Shown piece by piece: positions 39,692-48,080 of a stretch of DNA of 64,000 nucleotides (position 1 is the stretch's first letter; each line of letters starts with the position of its first letter). A model generated the notes under the pieces. It was not told the origin of the DNA. It saw only the letters and a program-made list of their open reading frames with translations, and ran no database searches. This stretch comes from Bacteriovoracaceae bacterium (lineage in GTDB: Bacteria > Bdellovibrionota > Bacteriovoracia > Bacteriovoracales > Bacteriovoracaceae), in NCBI GenBank assembly GCA_021737405.1, contig JAIPEG010000002.1, positions 272,828 through 336,827 of the forward strand, in the 5' to 3' direction. The position numbers and the translations under genes were made by a program.

Positions 39692-40552
39692 ATGAATAGC
39701 GAAGTTAAAAAGAAAAAAATCCTCGAAAACCCCATTGCTAGTGGCATAATTGTACCCATCGCCGTTATTTTGGTTGGTGCTTTGGTCGTTTTTGGGGTTA
39801 CTAAGCTCTTATCGTCTGAGAGATCCTATAAGGATCTCGTTAGGGAAATGCACACCAAAACCCTGGGGAATAGATGGGTTGCAGCATTTGAGTTGAGCAA
39901 ATTGATCTCAAGTTCTCAAATTCCTAAAGAAGATATTCCTTGGCTTATCACTAATTTAAAAGAAATTTATGGAGAAGCTAAAGATCCTCGCACGAGACAA
40001 TTCACTGTCGTTGCTGCTGGCGCGCTGCAAAATGCTACAGCTTCAGAACTTTTTGAGAAGGCGATTAACGACGAAGACGATAAAGTTCGCTTTCACGCGA
40101 TTGTTGCGCTGGGCAATATGCCGCAGGGGGTAGAGTTTAAAGCTTGGCCTGCCGTCGTTGCTTATTTAGAAAGTAAGGACGTTGGAATGATCCAGGCTGC
40201 GGCCCTAGCACTCGCGACTCATCGTGTCCCAGAGGCCGAAGCCCCTTTGCAGAAGCTCATTGAGCATCCGAATAGAGTTTTACGCTTCACTGTGGCATCA
40301 GCACTTGTTAATTATAAAAGTGAAAAGGCCATCCCGACATTAAAAGAGATTTTATTTCTACAGCCAGAGAAGACAGCGACTTCTAGTCTCAATGAGCAAC
40401 AGGTCGTTGCCCTTAAGTTAAGTTTATTGAGTTCGCTTGAGAGAAATCAATGGCCAGTATTGAATCAGGAGTTGTCTATTATTGCAAAGCAGGACAAAAG
40501 CTTGAAAGTTACTGCTCGTGCAGGAGAAGTCTTAAATTTATTGAAAAACTAA
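39692..40552 (+). CDS. Membrane-anchored HEAT-repeat protein of the bc cluster
   Basis: About 286 residues. A basic N-terminus is followed by one membrane span (GIIVPIAVILVGALVVFGVTKLL) and then alpha-helical HEAT/armadillo-type repeats (VRFHAIVALGNMP, MIQAAALALATHRVPEAEAPLQKLIEH, VLRFTVASALVNYKSEKAIPTLKEIL). Such repeats mediate protein binding. It is the first gene before the Rieske and cytochrome b genes, so an accessory or assembly role in the quinol oxidoreductase is inferred. ATG 39692 is preferred to GTG 39683. Confidence 0.75.
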   Translation: MNSEVKKKKILENPIASGIIVPIAVILVGALVVFGVTKLLSSERSYKDLVREMHTKTLGNRWVAAFELSKLISSSQIPKEDIPWLITNLKEIYGEAKDPRTRQFTVVAAGALQNATASELFEKAINDEDDKVRFHAIVALGNMPQGVEFKAWPAVVAYLESKDVGMIQAAALALATHRVPEAEAPLQKLIEHPNRVLRFTVASALVNYKSEKAIPTLKEILFLQPEKTATSSLNEQQVVALKLSLLSSLERNQWPVLNQELSIIAKQDKSLKVTARAGEVLNLLKN

Positions 40553-40672
40553 GTTATTCTTTCAATAATTAAATGGCTGATTTTCCAAGAAAATTATGTT
40601 AATTACGAGGCACGATTAATCGGCCGAAAAAATTAATTAAGCACTTGCAACAAAGTGTTTGAGGTTAGTTCT

Positions 40673-41173
40673 ATGAGCGAAGCAAGACAAAGTCTTAACC
40701 GTAGAGAGTTTTTTAGTTATCTCACCGTTGGTTGGGTTGCCTTTGGGGCAGCTTGCGCAGGAATGTTGAGTTTAGCTTTTCGCTTCTCTTACCCAAACGT
40801 TAATTTTGAACCAGAAATGGAATTCATTGCTGGAACACCTGATATGTATGAAGAGGGTGTTGATGAACGTTACAAAAATGGCATGGGTGTTTGGATGGTA
40901 AAGCAGGAAGGAAGACTTTTTGCACTTTCAAATATCTGTACACACTTGGGTTGTATCCCCACTTGGCTACCTGCCGAGTTAAAGTTTAAATGTCCATGTC
41001 ACGGATCTGGTTATTACACGAGTGGTATTAACTTTGAAGGACCTGCTCCAAGACCTTTAGAGAGGTACAAAATTAATCTTACCGCTGAAGGAAAAATCAA
41101 GGTTGATAAGACTAAGGTTTACCGATGGGAAAAAGGTGAGTGGGATAACCCGAACTCTTTTTTAGCCGTTTAA
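40673..41173 (+). CDS. Rieske iron-sulfur protein of the cytochrome bc complex
   Basis: Takes electrons from quinol and passes them to a c-type cytochrome. About 166 residues from ATG 40673 (SD GAGG); GTG 40655 is an upstream option. A twin-Arg-like start (NRREFFSYLTVGW) and one N-terminal membrane span precede the periplasmic domain. The 2Fe-2S ligands are C89 and H91 (CTHLGC) and C107 and H110 (CPCHGSGY), with C94 and C109 for the disulfide. The length and the following b6-like genes indicate a bc/b6f-type complex. Confidence 0.93.
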   Translation: MSEARQSLNRREFFSYLTVGWVAFGAACAGMLSLAFRFSYPNVNFEPEMEFIAGTPDMYEEGVDERYKNGMGVWMVKQEGRLFALSNICTHLGCIPTWLPAELKFKCPCHGSGYYTSGINFEGPAPRPLERYKINLTAEGKIKVDKTKVYRWEKGEWDNPNSFLAV

Positions 41174-41205
41174 TTACGATTAAATTTTTAAAAGGAATAT
41201 AGAAG

Positions 41206-41988
41206 ATGGCAGCAAATGGTTTAGCCGACAAAGTAAGAGCAACACAAGTATGGAAGTCTATCTTCCGTCACGGTCCTCCAGACAATGCCCGAAACAGAGC
41301 AGCTGTTGTTGCAGGTAACGTGTTTCTTCACCTACACCCAATTAAGCTGAAAAAGTCTGGCGTTCAGCTTGGCTATACTTGGTGTATGGGCGGATTAACA
41401 TTCTTTATCTTTCTTGCTCTGACGGTTTCTGGTGTTTTACTGATGTTTTATTACCGTCCAACAGCTGAATATGCGTTTAACGATATTATTGCTCTTAGAG
41501 AACACGTGCCTCTCGGTATTATGAGAGAGATTCATCGTTGGGGTGCCCACGCTATGGTTATTACCACTTGGCTACACATGTTCCGCGTCTTTATGACTGG
41601 GTCATATAAACCACCAAGAGAATTTAACTGGGGTGTCGGTGTAATTCTTCTTGTTCTAACATTACTACTTTCCTTTACTGGCTACCTTCTTCCTTGGGAT
41701 CAGTTGGCCATTTGGGCGATTACCGTTGGTGCCAACATGGCAAAGGCTACACCTTTCTTAGGTCACGGTGGTCCGGGAGCCGCCCTTGCGCAAATTGGTG
41801 ACTTCGTTTTGGTATCAGACAAAAATGATGTTCGCTTTCAGCTTTTAGCTGGAAGGTTTGTTGGAGAGCCTGCTCTTTTAAGATTTTATATTCTTCATTG
41901 TGTTTTCATTCCCCTGGTTGTCGGTACATTAATTGCTGTTCACTTCTGGAGAGTTAGAAAAGACGGTGGAATTTCAGCGCCTTTATAA
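41206..41988 (+). CDS. Cytochrome b N-terminal half, b6-like
   Basis: The 260-residue subunit has four membrane helices carrying the two b hemes. Heme ligands are H110 and H124 in helix B (14 apart) and H231 and H246 in helix D (15 apart, the spacing of cytochrome b6 rather than mitochondrial cytochrome b). C60 in YTWCMGGLTFF aligns by eye with the Cys of b6 (YCLGGIT) that carries the extra heme ci/cn. The SGVLLMFYYRP and LLSFTGYLLPWDQLA motifs line the Qo site. The split from the C-terminal half is also b6f-like. It ends 32 bases before the second half. Confidence 0.92.
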   Translation: MAANGLADKVRATQVWKSIFRHGPPDNARNRAAVVAGNVFLHLHPIKLKKSGVQLGYTWCMGGLTFFIFLALTVSGVLLMFYYRPTAEYAFNDIIALREHVPLGIMREIHRWGAHAMVITTWLHMFRVFMTGSYKPPREFNWGVGVILLVLTLLLSFTGYLLPWDQLAIWAITVGANMAKATPFLGHGGPGAALAQIGDFVLVSDKNDVRFQLLAGRFVGEPALLRFYILHCVFIPLVVGTLIAVHFWRVRKDGGISAPL

Positions 41989-42020
41989 GATAAGGATTTT
42001 TTAAATAAGGTTTAAGAAAG

Positions 42021-43097
42021 ATGAAAGAACTAATTAACTGGATAGCCGATCCCATTAGGTCCTTTCCGATTGCCTGTGCGCTCTTCTATTTAATGATGAA
42101 GTACTACAGAGTGGTTGGAACGAAGAAGTTTTTATATGCTTCCTTGGTTTTCATAATTCCTGTGACGATTTGGTTTGCAGCAGATCCAAACTTTTTTACG
42201 ATTCTGATTCTCCCCGATAACATTCCCATTATTATCCTCCTCGTGCTGATTAGCTTCTTAACGTGGTTTACTCTTTATAAAGCTGCCATAAATGATGCTC
42301 GTCTTGAGGAAGGTTTGGGTCCAATCGAAGGGACTCCTGAAAATAGAGAAAAAGTTTGGTCATGGCCTAACCTTGTCTATACAGAACTCTTTATGATTAT
42401 TGCTGCGACATCTTTTTTGATTGTCTGGGCCATTTTATTTAAGGCTCCTCTAGAAGAGCCAGCTAACCCAACCTGGGCACCAAACCCTGCGAAAGCTCCT
42501 TGGTATTTCCTTGGTCTTCAAGAAATGCTTGTTTACTTTGACCCTTGGATGGCAGGTGTTGTTCTTCCGGGTGTCGTTGTTGTGGGTCTTATTGCGATAC
42601 CTTATATAGATACAAACCCGAAAGGTAATGGCTACTACACTATTGCTGAAAGACCAGTTGCGATGTGGGGTTTTCTCTTTGGTTGGTTAGTCCTTTGGAT
42701 TTACCTCATCATTGTAGGTACTTTTCTACGAGGTCCGAACTGGACATTTTATGGTCCCTTTGAATATTGGGACTTTCACAAGGTTGTTGCCGACTATAAC
42801 GTAAACCTCTCAGAATTTTTGTGGATTAAGTGGCTCAATACCGCCATGCCAGCAAATATGTTCATTAGGGAAACCCTAGGGATTATCCTTACGCTTGGTT
42901 ACATCATTTTCCTTCCGCCAATGTCTGCGGCGACTAAGTACGGGAAGATGATGATCGAAAAAGTGGGAATGATTCGTTACTACATATTTATTGTATTGCT
43001 CCTTTTGATGATGAGCTTACCAATCAAAATGGTTCTTAGATGGCTATTTTCTTTGAAGTACATCATCGCTTTACCAGAGCTAGAGCTTAACTTGTAG
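42021..43097 (+). CDS. Cytochrome b C-terminal half, subunit IV-like, extended
   Basis: A 358-residue subunit that completes cytochrome b. The Qo-site motif normally PEWY reads APWY (residues 159-162, in KAPWYFLGLQEML), so the usual Glu is absent. The protein has two extra N-terminal membrane spans (about 12-55 and 62-86) before the subunit-IV-like part, and further C-terminal spans, and is much longer than plant subunit IV (about 160). It lies between the b6-like gene and the multiheme cytochrome in one operon. Confidence 0.88.
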   Translation: MKELINWIADPIRSFPIACALFYLMMKYYRVVGTKKFLYASLVFIIPVTIWFAADPNFFTILILPDNIPIIILLVLISFLTWFTLYKAAINDARLEEGLGPIEGTPENREKVWSWPNLVYTELFMIIAATSFLIVWAILFKAPLEEPANPTWAPNPAKAPWYFLGLQEMLVYFDPWMAGVVLPGVVVVGLIAIPYIDTNPKGNGYYTIAERPVAMWGFLFGWLVLWIYLIIVGTFLRGPNWTFYGPFEYWDFHKVVADYNVNLSEFLWIKWLNTAMPANMFIRETLGIILTLGYIIFLPPMSAATKYGKMMIEKVGMIRYYIFIVLLLLMMSLPIKMVLRWLFSLKYIIALPELELNL

Positions 43098-43136
43098 ATT
43101 AGTTGGCTTAGGGAATTTAAGGAAGGTTTGTAAAAA

Positions 43137-45971
43137 ATGAAAAAATTAGAACCAGGAATGGCATACGACACGAACAAGCTGAATAAACTATTCGCTTTTT
43201 TGTCTGTCCTTTTCCTTATGATTACTGTTTGGGTTTTCCTAGATGACTACATTAGGCCATGGAAAGCGGTTCAAGTAGAAGCCTTGAAGATAAAAAAGGG
43301 AATACTTCAAAAGAAGCTAGGTGAAGCTGAAAAAGAAGTTAATCAAGATAAGTTAAAGTCTCTTAAAGAAGAGATGGTGAATGCTGAAAAAATTGTAGCG
43401 AGTAGAAAAAAAGAAATTTCAAAGGTTGAGAATGAAATCATTCAAAATCAAAAACTTCTTAAAGCTGAAACAATTAAAAACGGTATCCTGAATTCATATG
43501 TAGCAGGTTTAACATTTGAATATGAGCAAGCGCAGGTTAAGGATAAATCAAATAAAGCGATTGTTTTTGGAAAATTAAAGGAAAATAAAAAGCTTTTTGC
43601 CGAATCAAAAGACCGTATGAAGGCTTATTCTGCCGAAGCGAAAGAGCTTTTCAAAAAGAAACAGGGTCTTGAAAAAGAAGTTTTAACGACTGATAAGCAA
43701 ATTAAAGACATGACGATTAAAACCGAGCTTTTAGGAAAAGCTTTGGATAAGACAAAGATTGATCCAATATTTGCTCTTAGAAATGCTCCGATGATCGATT
43801 ACCTTGATCCAACCTTAAAAATTCAGCAGATTGTTTTAAACAACATTACAGATGATCGTTACTTTCAACAGGTTCCTAGAGTTGATCGTTGTATCACTTG
43901 TCACACCTTTATAGATCAAACTGGTTACGAAGATCAGCCTAACCCACATAAGACTCACCCGAATCTTGAGCTAATGGTAGGTAAGGATTCTCCTCACCCA
44001 ATGAAGGAGACTGGTTGTACTGTTTGTCACGGAGGTGAAGGTCACCGTGTTAATGATTTTACAAGTGTTGCTCACTGGCCACAAAACGATAAACAAAAAG
44101 AAGAATGGGTAAAAAAATACAACTGGCATGAGCCGCATAGAATTCCTTCACCGATGTTGAAACTTCAACATACAGAAGCTAGCTGTGTGAAATGTCACCA
44201 GGGCGTAGAGTTTATTCCTGGGGCAACCGTGCTGAATGAAGGCCGCCAAAATATTGAAAAATATGGTTGCTATGGTTGCCACAAGATTGAAGGTTGGGAG
44301 CATAAGAGAATGCCTGGACCTTCTCTTCAGAAGATCGCCTCAAAAGTAGATAAAGAATTTTTCAAAAACTGGGTTTGGGATCCTAAATCTTTTAATCCAC
44401 ATGCAATGATGCCTCGTTTTTTCGGGCAAGTTAATAACTCTCAACCAAAACATATGGTTAAGAATATTGCCGAAGTAAATGCAATTGCAGAATTTGTTTG
44501 GGAAAAATCAAAAGCTTATAAGCCTTTCATGAAATACACAGGCGGAGACGCTGAGCGCGGTAAAGAACTTACAGGCCAGGTCGGGTGCATGGGCTGTCAC
44601 GGTGTTCAAGGAATGGAAGACGTTAGTCAAAAGATTGGTGCCTACGCTGGTCCGTATCTTTATGGGACTGGCTCAAAGGTTGATCCAGATTGGTTAGTGT
44701 CTTGGTTAAAGAAACCAAGCCATTATCAAGAAGATACGATCATGCCTTCTCTTCGCTTAACTGATAGAGAAGCTAATGACATTGCTTCTTTCCTTCTTTC
44801 ACTTAAGAATAAAAAGTTTGAAGGATATAAATTTGAAAAAATGGATGGAGAGGCGAGAGACCAAGTTCTTATGGGCTACCTGTCGGCTTTTGATACAGAA
44901 GAAGTAGCTGGTGCAAAATTAGCTAAAATGAGTGATAGAGAGAGGACTCTAGAGCTTGGCTATCGCTCTGTTGGTAAATACGGTTGTTACTCTTGTCACA
45001 ATATCGATGGATTTGAAGGTCGCGCACCAATTGGTCCTGAGCTTACGAAAGAAGGCTCAAAGCCGCTTACTCAGTTTGGATTTGGTTTGCAAAAGCAAGT
45101 TGAACATACTCGTGATGGATGGATCAAGGCACACCTTCTCGATCCTCGTCGTTGGGATATCGGAATCGATAAACCATTTAAAGACCTGACAAGAATGCCA
45201 AACTTTTACCTTACTGATCGTGAAGCGGAGACAATGACCTTGGCAATCCTTGGTCAAGTTGATGAGAAACTTCCACTTAAAGGTGTGAAGCGTCTTAACT
45301 CTAGTGAGCAAATTGTTGAAAAGGGTATGAAGGTTATCAACAAGTTTAACTGTATTGGTTGTCACCAGGTAGATGGTTATCGTGGTGATATCCTTGCAAA
45401 ATACGAAGATGATCTAAATGAAGGTCCCCCAAGACTTGTTGGAGAAGGACACAGAGTTCAGCTAGATTGGTTTCACTATTTCTTAGATAATGTTTATCCA
45501 GTTAGACCTTGGTTAAAGATAAGAATGCCTTCTTACAATCTTACTGATGATGAAAGAAACACGATTGTGACAATGTTTCAGTACAAAGCTGATCAAAAAG
45601 CATTAGTTGATCGTTCAAAAGTAGTTGATTGGAAACCAGGTGAAAAAGATGCTGCTTGGAAGCTTTGGGATGAAATGGCCTGTGCCTCTTGTCACTCTGC
45701 TGGATTTAATAATGATGAGCCTCAGGCACCAAACCTCTACTTTGCAAGAAGAAGACTACGTCCTAGCTGGGTTAAAAAATGGCTATTAGATCCTCAAGCT
45801 ATTTTACCAGGAACTTTGATGCCTAACTTTTGGACTGATGGCGAGTCAACGGCACCAAATATCTTGGGCGGCGATCCTGATAGGCAAATTGATGCCCTGA
45901 CTAAATTAATGTATGATTTTGGTACTGAAAATTTACCGACAAAAAGTACGAAATACTGGAGTAAGCAATGA
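43137..45971 (+). CDS. Octaheme c-type cytochrome with membrane anchor and coiled coil
   Basis: A 944-residue protein. An N-terminal span (LFAFLSVLFLMITVWVFLDDYI) is followed by about 150 residues of coiled coil (KLGEAEKEVNQDKLKSLKEE and on) and then eight CxxCH heme sites: CITCH, CTVCH, CVKCH, CYGCH, CMGCH, CYSCH, CIGCH, CASCH. Repeated blocks (MPSLRLTDREANDI, MPNFYLTDREAETM, MPSYNLTDDERNTI) show cytochrome-c domains duplicated in tandem, with distal Met candidates in each. It probably replaces cytochrome c1 and carries electrons from the Rieske protein towards the oxidase. It overlaps the next gene by ATGA. Confidence 0.92.
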   Translation: MKKLEPGMAYDTNKLNKLFAFLSVLFLMITVWVFLDDYIRPWKAVQVEALKIKKGILQKKLGEAEKEVNQDKLKSLKEEMVNAEKIVASRKKEISKVENEIIQNQKLLKAETIKNGILNSYVAGLTFEYEQAQVKDKSNKAIVFGKLKENKKLFAESKDRMKAYSAEAKELFKKKQGLEKEVLTTDKQIKDMTIKTELLGKALDKTKIDPIFALRNAPMIDYLDPTLKIQQIVLNNITDDRYFQQVPRVDRCITCHTFIDQTGYEDQPNPHKTHPNLELMVGKDSPHPMKETGCTVCHGGEGHRVNDFTSVAHWPQNDKQKEEWVKKYNWHEPHRIPSPMLKLQHTEASCVKCHQGVEFIPGATVLNEGRQNIEKYGCYGCHKIEGWEHKRMPGPSLQKIASKVDKEFFKNWVWDPKSFNPHAMMPRFFGQVNNSQPKHMVKNIAEVNAIAEFVWEKSKAYKPFMKYTGGDAERGKELTGQVGCMGCHGVQGMEDVSQKIGAYAGPYLYGTGSKVDPDWLVSWLKKPSHYQEDTIMPSLRLTDREANDIASFLLSLKNKKFEGYKFEKMDGEARDQVLMGYLSAFDTEEVAGAKLAKMSDRERTLELGYRSVGKYGCYSCHNIDGFEGRAPIGPELTKEGSKPLTQFGFGLQKQVEHTRDGWIKAHLLDPRRWDIGIDKPFKDLTRMPNFYLTDREAETMTLAILGQVDEKLPLKGVKRLNSSEQIVEKGMKVINKFNCIGCHQVDGYRGDILAKYEDDLNEGPPRLVGEGHRVQLDWFHYFLDNVYPVRPWLKIRMPSYNLTDDERNTIVTMFQYKADQKALVDRSKVVDWKPGEKDAAWKLWDEMACASCHSAGFNNDEPQAPNLYFARRRLRPSWVKKWLLDPQAILPGTLMPNFWTDGESTAPNILGGDPDRQIDALTKLMYDFGTENLPTKSTKYWSKQ

Positions 45972-46606
45972 GCACTGCGGCCACTAAAGTAGGTCATGAC
46001 GGACCACTGAAGTATTCTGATGATCCTCAATTTGGAAAAGCGAGTCCTGGTAAAATTGGGATGTGGCTTTTTCTTGGAACGGATGGAATGTCCTTTTCTG
46101 GATTACTCCTTGCCTACGCTATCCTTAGATCACAGATGGCGGATTCATGGCCAAACCCAGTAGAAGCACTCGGTGGAGTGGGCCTATCTGGCTTCATGAC
46201 TTTCTGGTTAATTTGTTCATCAGTTTCTATGGTTATGGCCATTGATGCATGTAAGTTAAGAGACCCAAAAGGAATTAGGCTATGGCTAGGCCTTACTGTT
46301 CTTGGTGGAGCAGGGTTCTTAGCGATGCAAATGTACGAGTATTATCACTTGATGCATGAGCTTGGAATGACTTTTAATTCCTACGCCAAAGGTAATAATC
46401 TATTCTCAGCAACATTTTTTAGTATTACTGGATTTCACGGACTACACGTTCTCTCCGGTACTTGCTACTTGGCCTATATGTTTAAGCTCGCCCTTGATGG
46501 AAGGTTTGATAATGGTGATTACAACCTTTTAGAAATTGCGGGTCTCTTCTGGCACTTTGTTGATCTTGTTTGGATTTTAGTTTTTACTTTTGTTTATCTT
46601 CTCTAA
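45968..46606 (+). CDS. Heme-copper oxidase subunit III-like protein in the bc operon
   Basis: A 212-residue, five-span protein of the CoxC/CyoC family: MWLFLGTDGMSFSGLLLAY, the signature ATFFSITGFHGLHVLSGTCYL and the C-terminal GLFWHFVDLVWILVFTFVYLL. It overlaps the octaheme cytochrome gene by four bases, which ties it to the bc complex. A second subunit III gene lies with subunits I and II at 60261. It might serve a bc-oxidase supercomplex or another oxidase. Confidence 0.85.
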   Translation: MSTAATKVGHDGPLKYSDDPQFGKASPGKIGMWLFLGTDGMSFSGLLLAYAILRSQMADSWPNPVEALGGVGLSGFMTFWLICSSVSMVMAIDACKLRDPKGIRLWLGLTVLGGAGFLAMQMYEYYHLMHELGMTFNSYAKGNNLFSATFFSITGFHGLHVLSGTCYLAYMFKLALDGRFDNGDYNLLEIAGLFWHFVDLVWILVFTFVYLL

Positions 46607-46607
46607 A

Positions 46608-46826
46608 TTGAAAAAACTTACTGCTATAATTTTTATTCTATTTACTAACGTATTGTGGGCCTGTCCCACTTGCGTTGGTAGTATGGATGATCCTAAGAGT
46701 GGAAATATTGTTTACATCTTAGGTGGATTTATTCTTTTGACCTATATTCCTTTCTACCTTATCTACAAGACCATCATTAAAAATCACGATTTTAATAAGC
46801 AGGTAGATAGTGGAAAATCAGAATAA
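46608..46826 (+). CDS. Small CPxC membrane protein of the respiratory cluster
   Basis: About 72 residues from TTG 46608, one base after the preceding stop; the frame is open to 46590 but the signal peptide (KKLTAIIFILFTNVLWA) fits this start. The mature N-terminus CPTCVGS gives a CPxC pair facing the periplasm, followed by one membrane span (IVYILGGFILLTYIPFYLIY). The Cys pair could bind copper or act in thiol chemistry for oxidase assembly; no family is recognised. It overlaps the DUF420 gene by 17 bases. Confidence 0.65.
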   Translation: MKKLTAIIFILFTNVLWACPTCVGSMDDPKSGNIVYILGGFILLTYIPFYLIYKTIIKNHDFNKQVDSGKSE

Positions 46827-47346
46827 TTCTTTTAAAAGTCTCTGGATTTCAATCTCATTAATTAGTTTGGCCATATTTACCTTTTTGGTGTGGTGGATAT
46901 ATGGCAAGGAAACGGCCAGCAGTTCAGCTTACCCGTGGGTGCCTGCCCTTCCTTATCTTAACTGTGCCCTTAATTCATTAACTGCGATTCTCTTATGTTT
47001 TGGTGTCTCACTTATAAAGAAGGGTAAAAAAGAAGCCCATAGAAATGTGATGATTACCGCTGGTATAGTTAGTGCGATCTTTCTCGTAACCTACCTGACT
47101 TATCATCACTTTCAGGGGGACACGAAATTTTTAGGGCAAGGAGCTATTCGCTATCTTTACTTCTTTATCCTGATCACTCACATCATTCTTTCAATGATTC
47201 AGGTTCCTCTTATTTTAGGGACCTTCTATCTCGCCTTTACAAAAAAATGGGCGACTCATAAAAAAGTCGCCCGCATAACATTTCCCATTTGGCTCTATGT
47301 TTCGATTACTGGGGTATTGGTATTCGTCTTTTTGAAAAGCTTTTAG
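46810..47346 (+). CDS. DUF420/CtaM-like membrane protein
   Basis: A 178-residue protein with five membrane spans and the DUF420 pattern: WVPALPYLNCALNSLTAILL, KKEAHRNVMITAGIVSAIFLVTYLTYHH, then THIILSMIQVPLILGTFYLA and KKVARITFPIWLYVSITGVLV. Conserved histidines suggest metal or heme contact. CtaM of this family is needed for maturation of caa3/aa3 oxidase in Gram-positives, so an oxidase assembly role fits its place. It starts with GTG 46810 and overlaps the convergent SDR gene by four bases. Confidence 0.82.
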   Translation: MENQNNSFKSLWISISLISLAIFTFLVWWIYGKETASSSAYPWVPALPYLNCALNSLTAILLCFGVSLIKKGKKEAHRNVMITAGIVSAIFLVTYLTYHHFQGDTKFLGQGAIRYLYFFILITHIILSMIQVPLILGTFYLAFTKKWATHKKVARITFPIWLYVSITGVLVFVFLKSF

Positions 47347-48080
47347 TGCCCTTTTAAAACGCCACCATCAATAGCAATTGATTGACCTGTAATATAGCCG
47401 GCCTTTGGAGAGGCCAAAAATGTAGCTAGGTCAGCAAGCTCTTCTGGTTCCCCTAGTCGACCAGCAGGTACCATCTCTTTTATTTTATCTTCACTAAGAT
47501 TTAAGGCCTTTAGTCGATCAGTGTTTGTGTAGCCTGGAAGAATGAGGTTTAAGGTAATCCCATCCTTTGCATATTCATTAGAAATAGATCTAACAAGGCC
47601 TGCTAGTCCTGCTCTTAAACCATTGGAAGTCGTAAGTCCTGGCAGTGGCTCTTTTGCGGCCAGGCTCGTAATGAGTAAAACTCGGCCAAACTTTTGTGAA
47701 CTCATGACAGGAAGTGCTTTTTGGAGACTTTCAACAACAGAAAGCCATAGGCTTTGAAAGTCGCTTTCCCACTGATCGACGTCAACTTCTAAAAAAGATC
47801 CTTTCTTAGGACCACCAGTGTTAGTCACTAAAATATCAATTCCCTTATGGTCCGTTATCATCTGCTCTGTTATATGAGCTGCTATTCCTTTTTGTGAAAG
47901 ATCCCCAGCGTAGAAGCCAGCAGCACCAATCTCCTGAGCAATGGCCTTACATTTTTCAATGGTGCGACCATTTATATAAACACTTGCACCCTCTTTAATA
48001 AGGGCCTCAGCGATTGAACGACCGATTCCACCAGTCGAACCAAAAATAAGTGCTTTTTTACCTAATAAATTTAAATCCAT
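47343..48080 (-). CDS. SDR-family oxidoreductase with altered active site
   Basis: A Rossmann protein of about 245 residues, last in the minus-strand kynurenine operon. The cofactor site is GSTGGIGRS, with VTNTGGP in place of NNAG. The catalytic Ser follows in LLITSLAAKE, but the usual YxxxK is replaced by SNGLR (TTSNGLRAGLAGLVRSIS). Such S-N-x-x-R forms occur in a branch of SDR proteins. The role in the pathway is unclear; it may reduce a downstream 2-oxo intermediate or be regulatory. ATG 48080 overlaps the previous stop (TAATG). Confidence 0.82.
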   Translation of the reverse strand: MDLNLLGKKALIFGSTGGIGRSIAEALIKEGASVYINGRTIEKCKAIAQEIGAAGFYAGDLSQKGIAAHITEQMITDHKGIDILVTNTGGPKKGSFLEVDVDQWESDFQSLWLSVVESLQKALPVMSSQKFGRVLLITSLAAKEPLPGLTTSNGLRAGLAGLVRSISNEYAKDGITLNLILPGYTNTDRLKALNLSEDKIKEMVPAGRLGEPEELADLATFLASPKAGYITGQSIAIDGGVLKGH

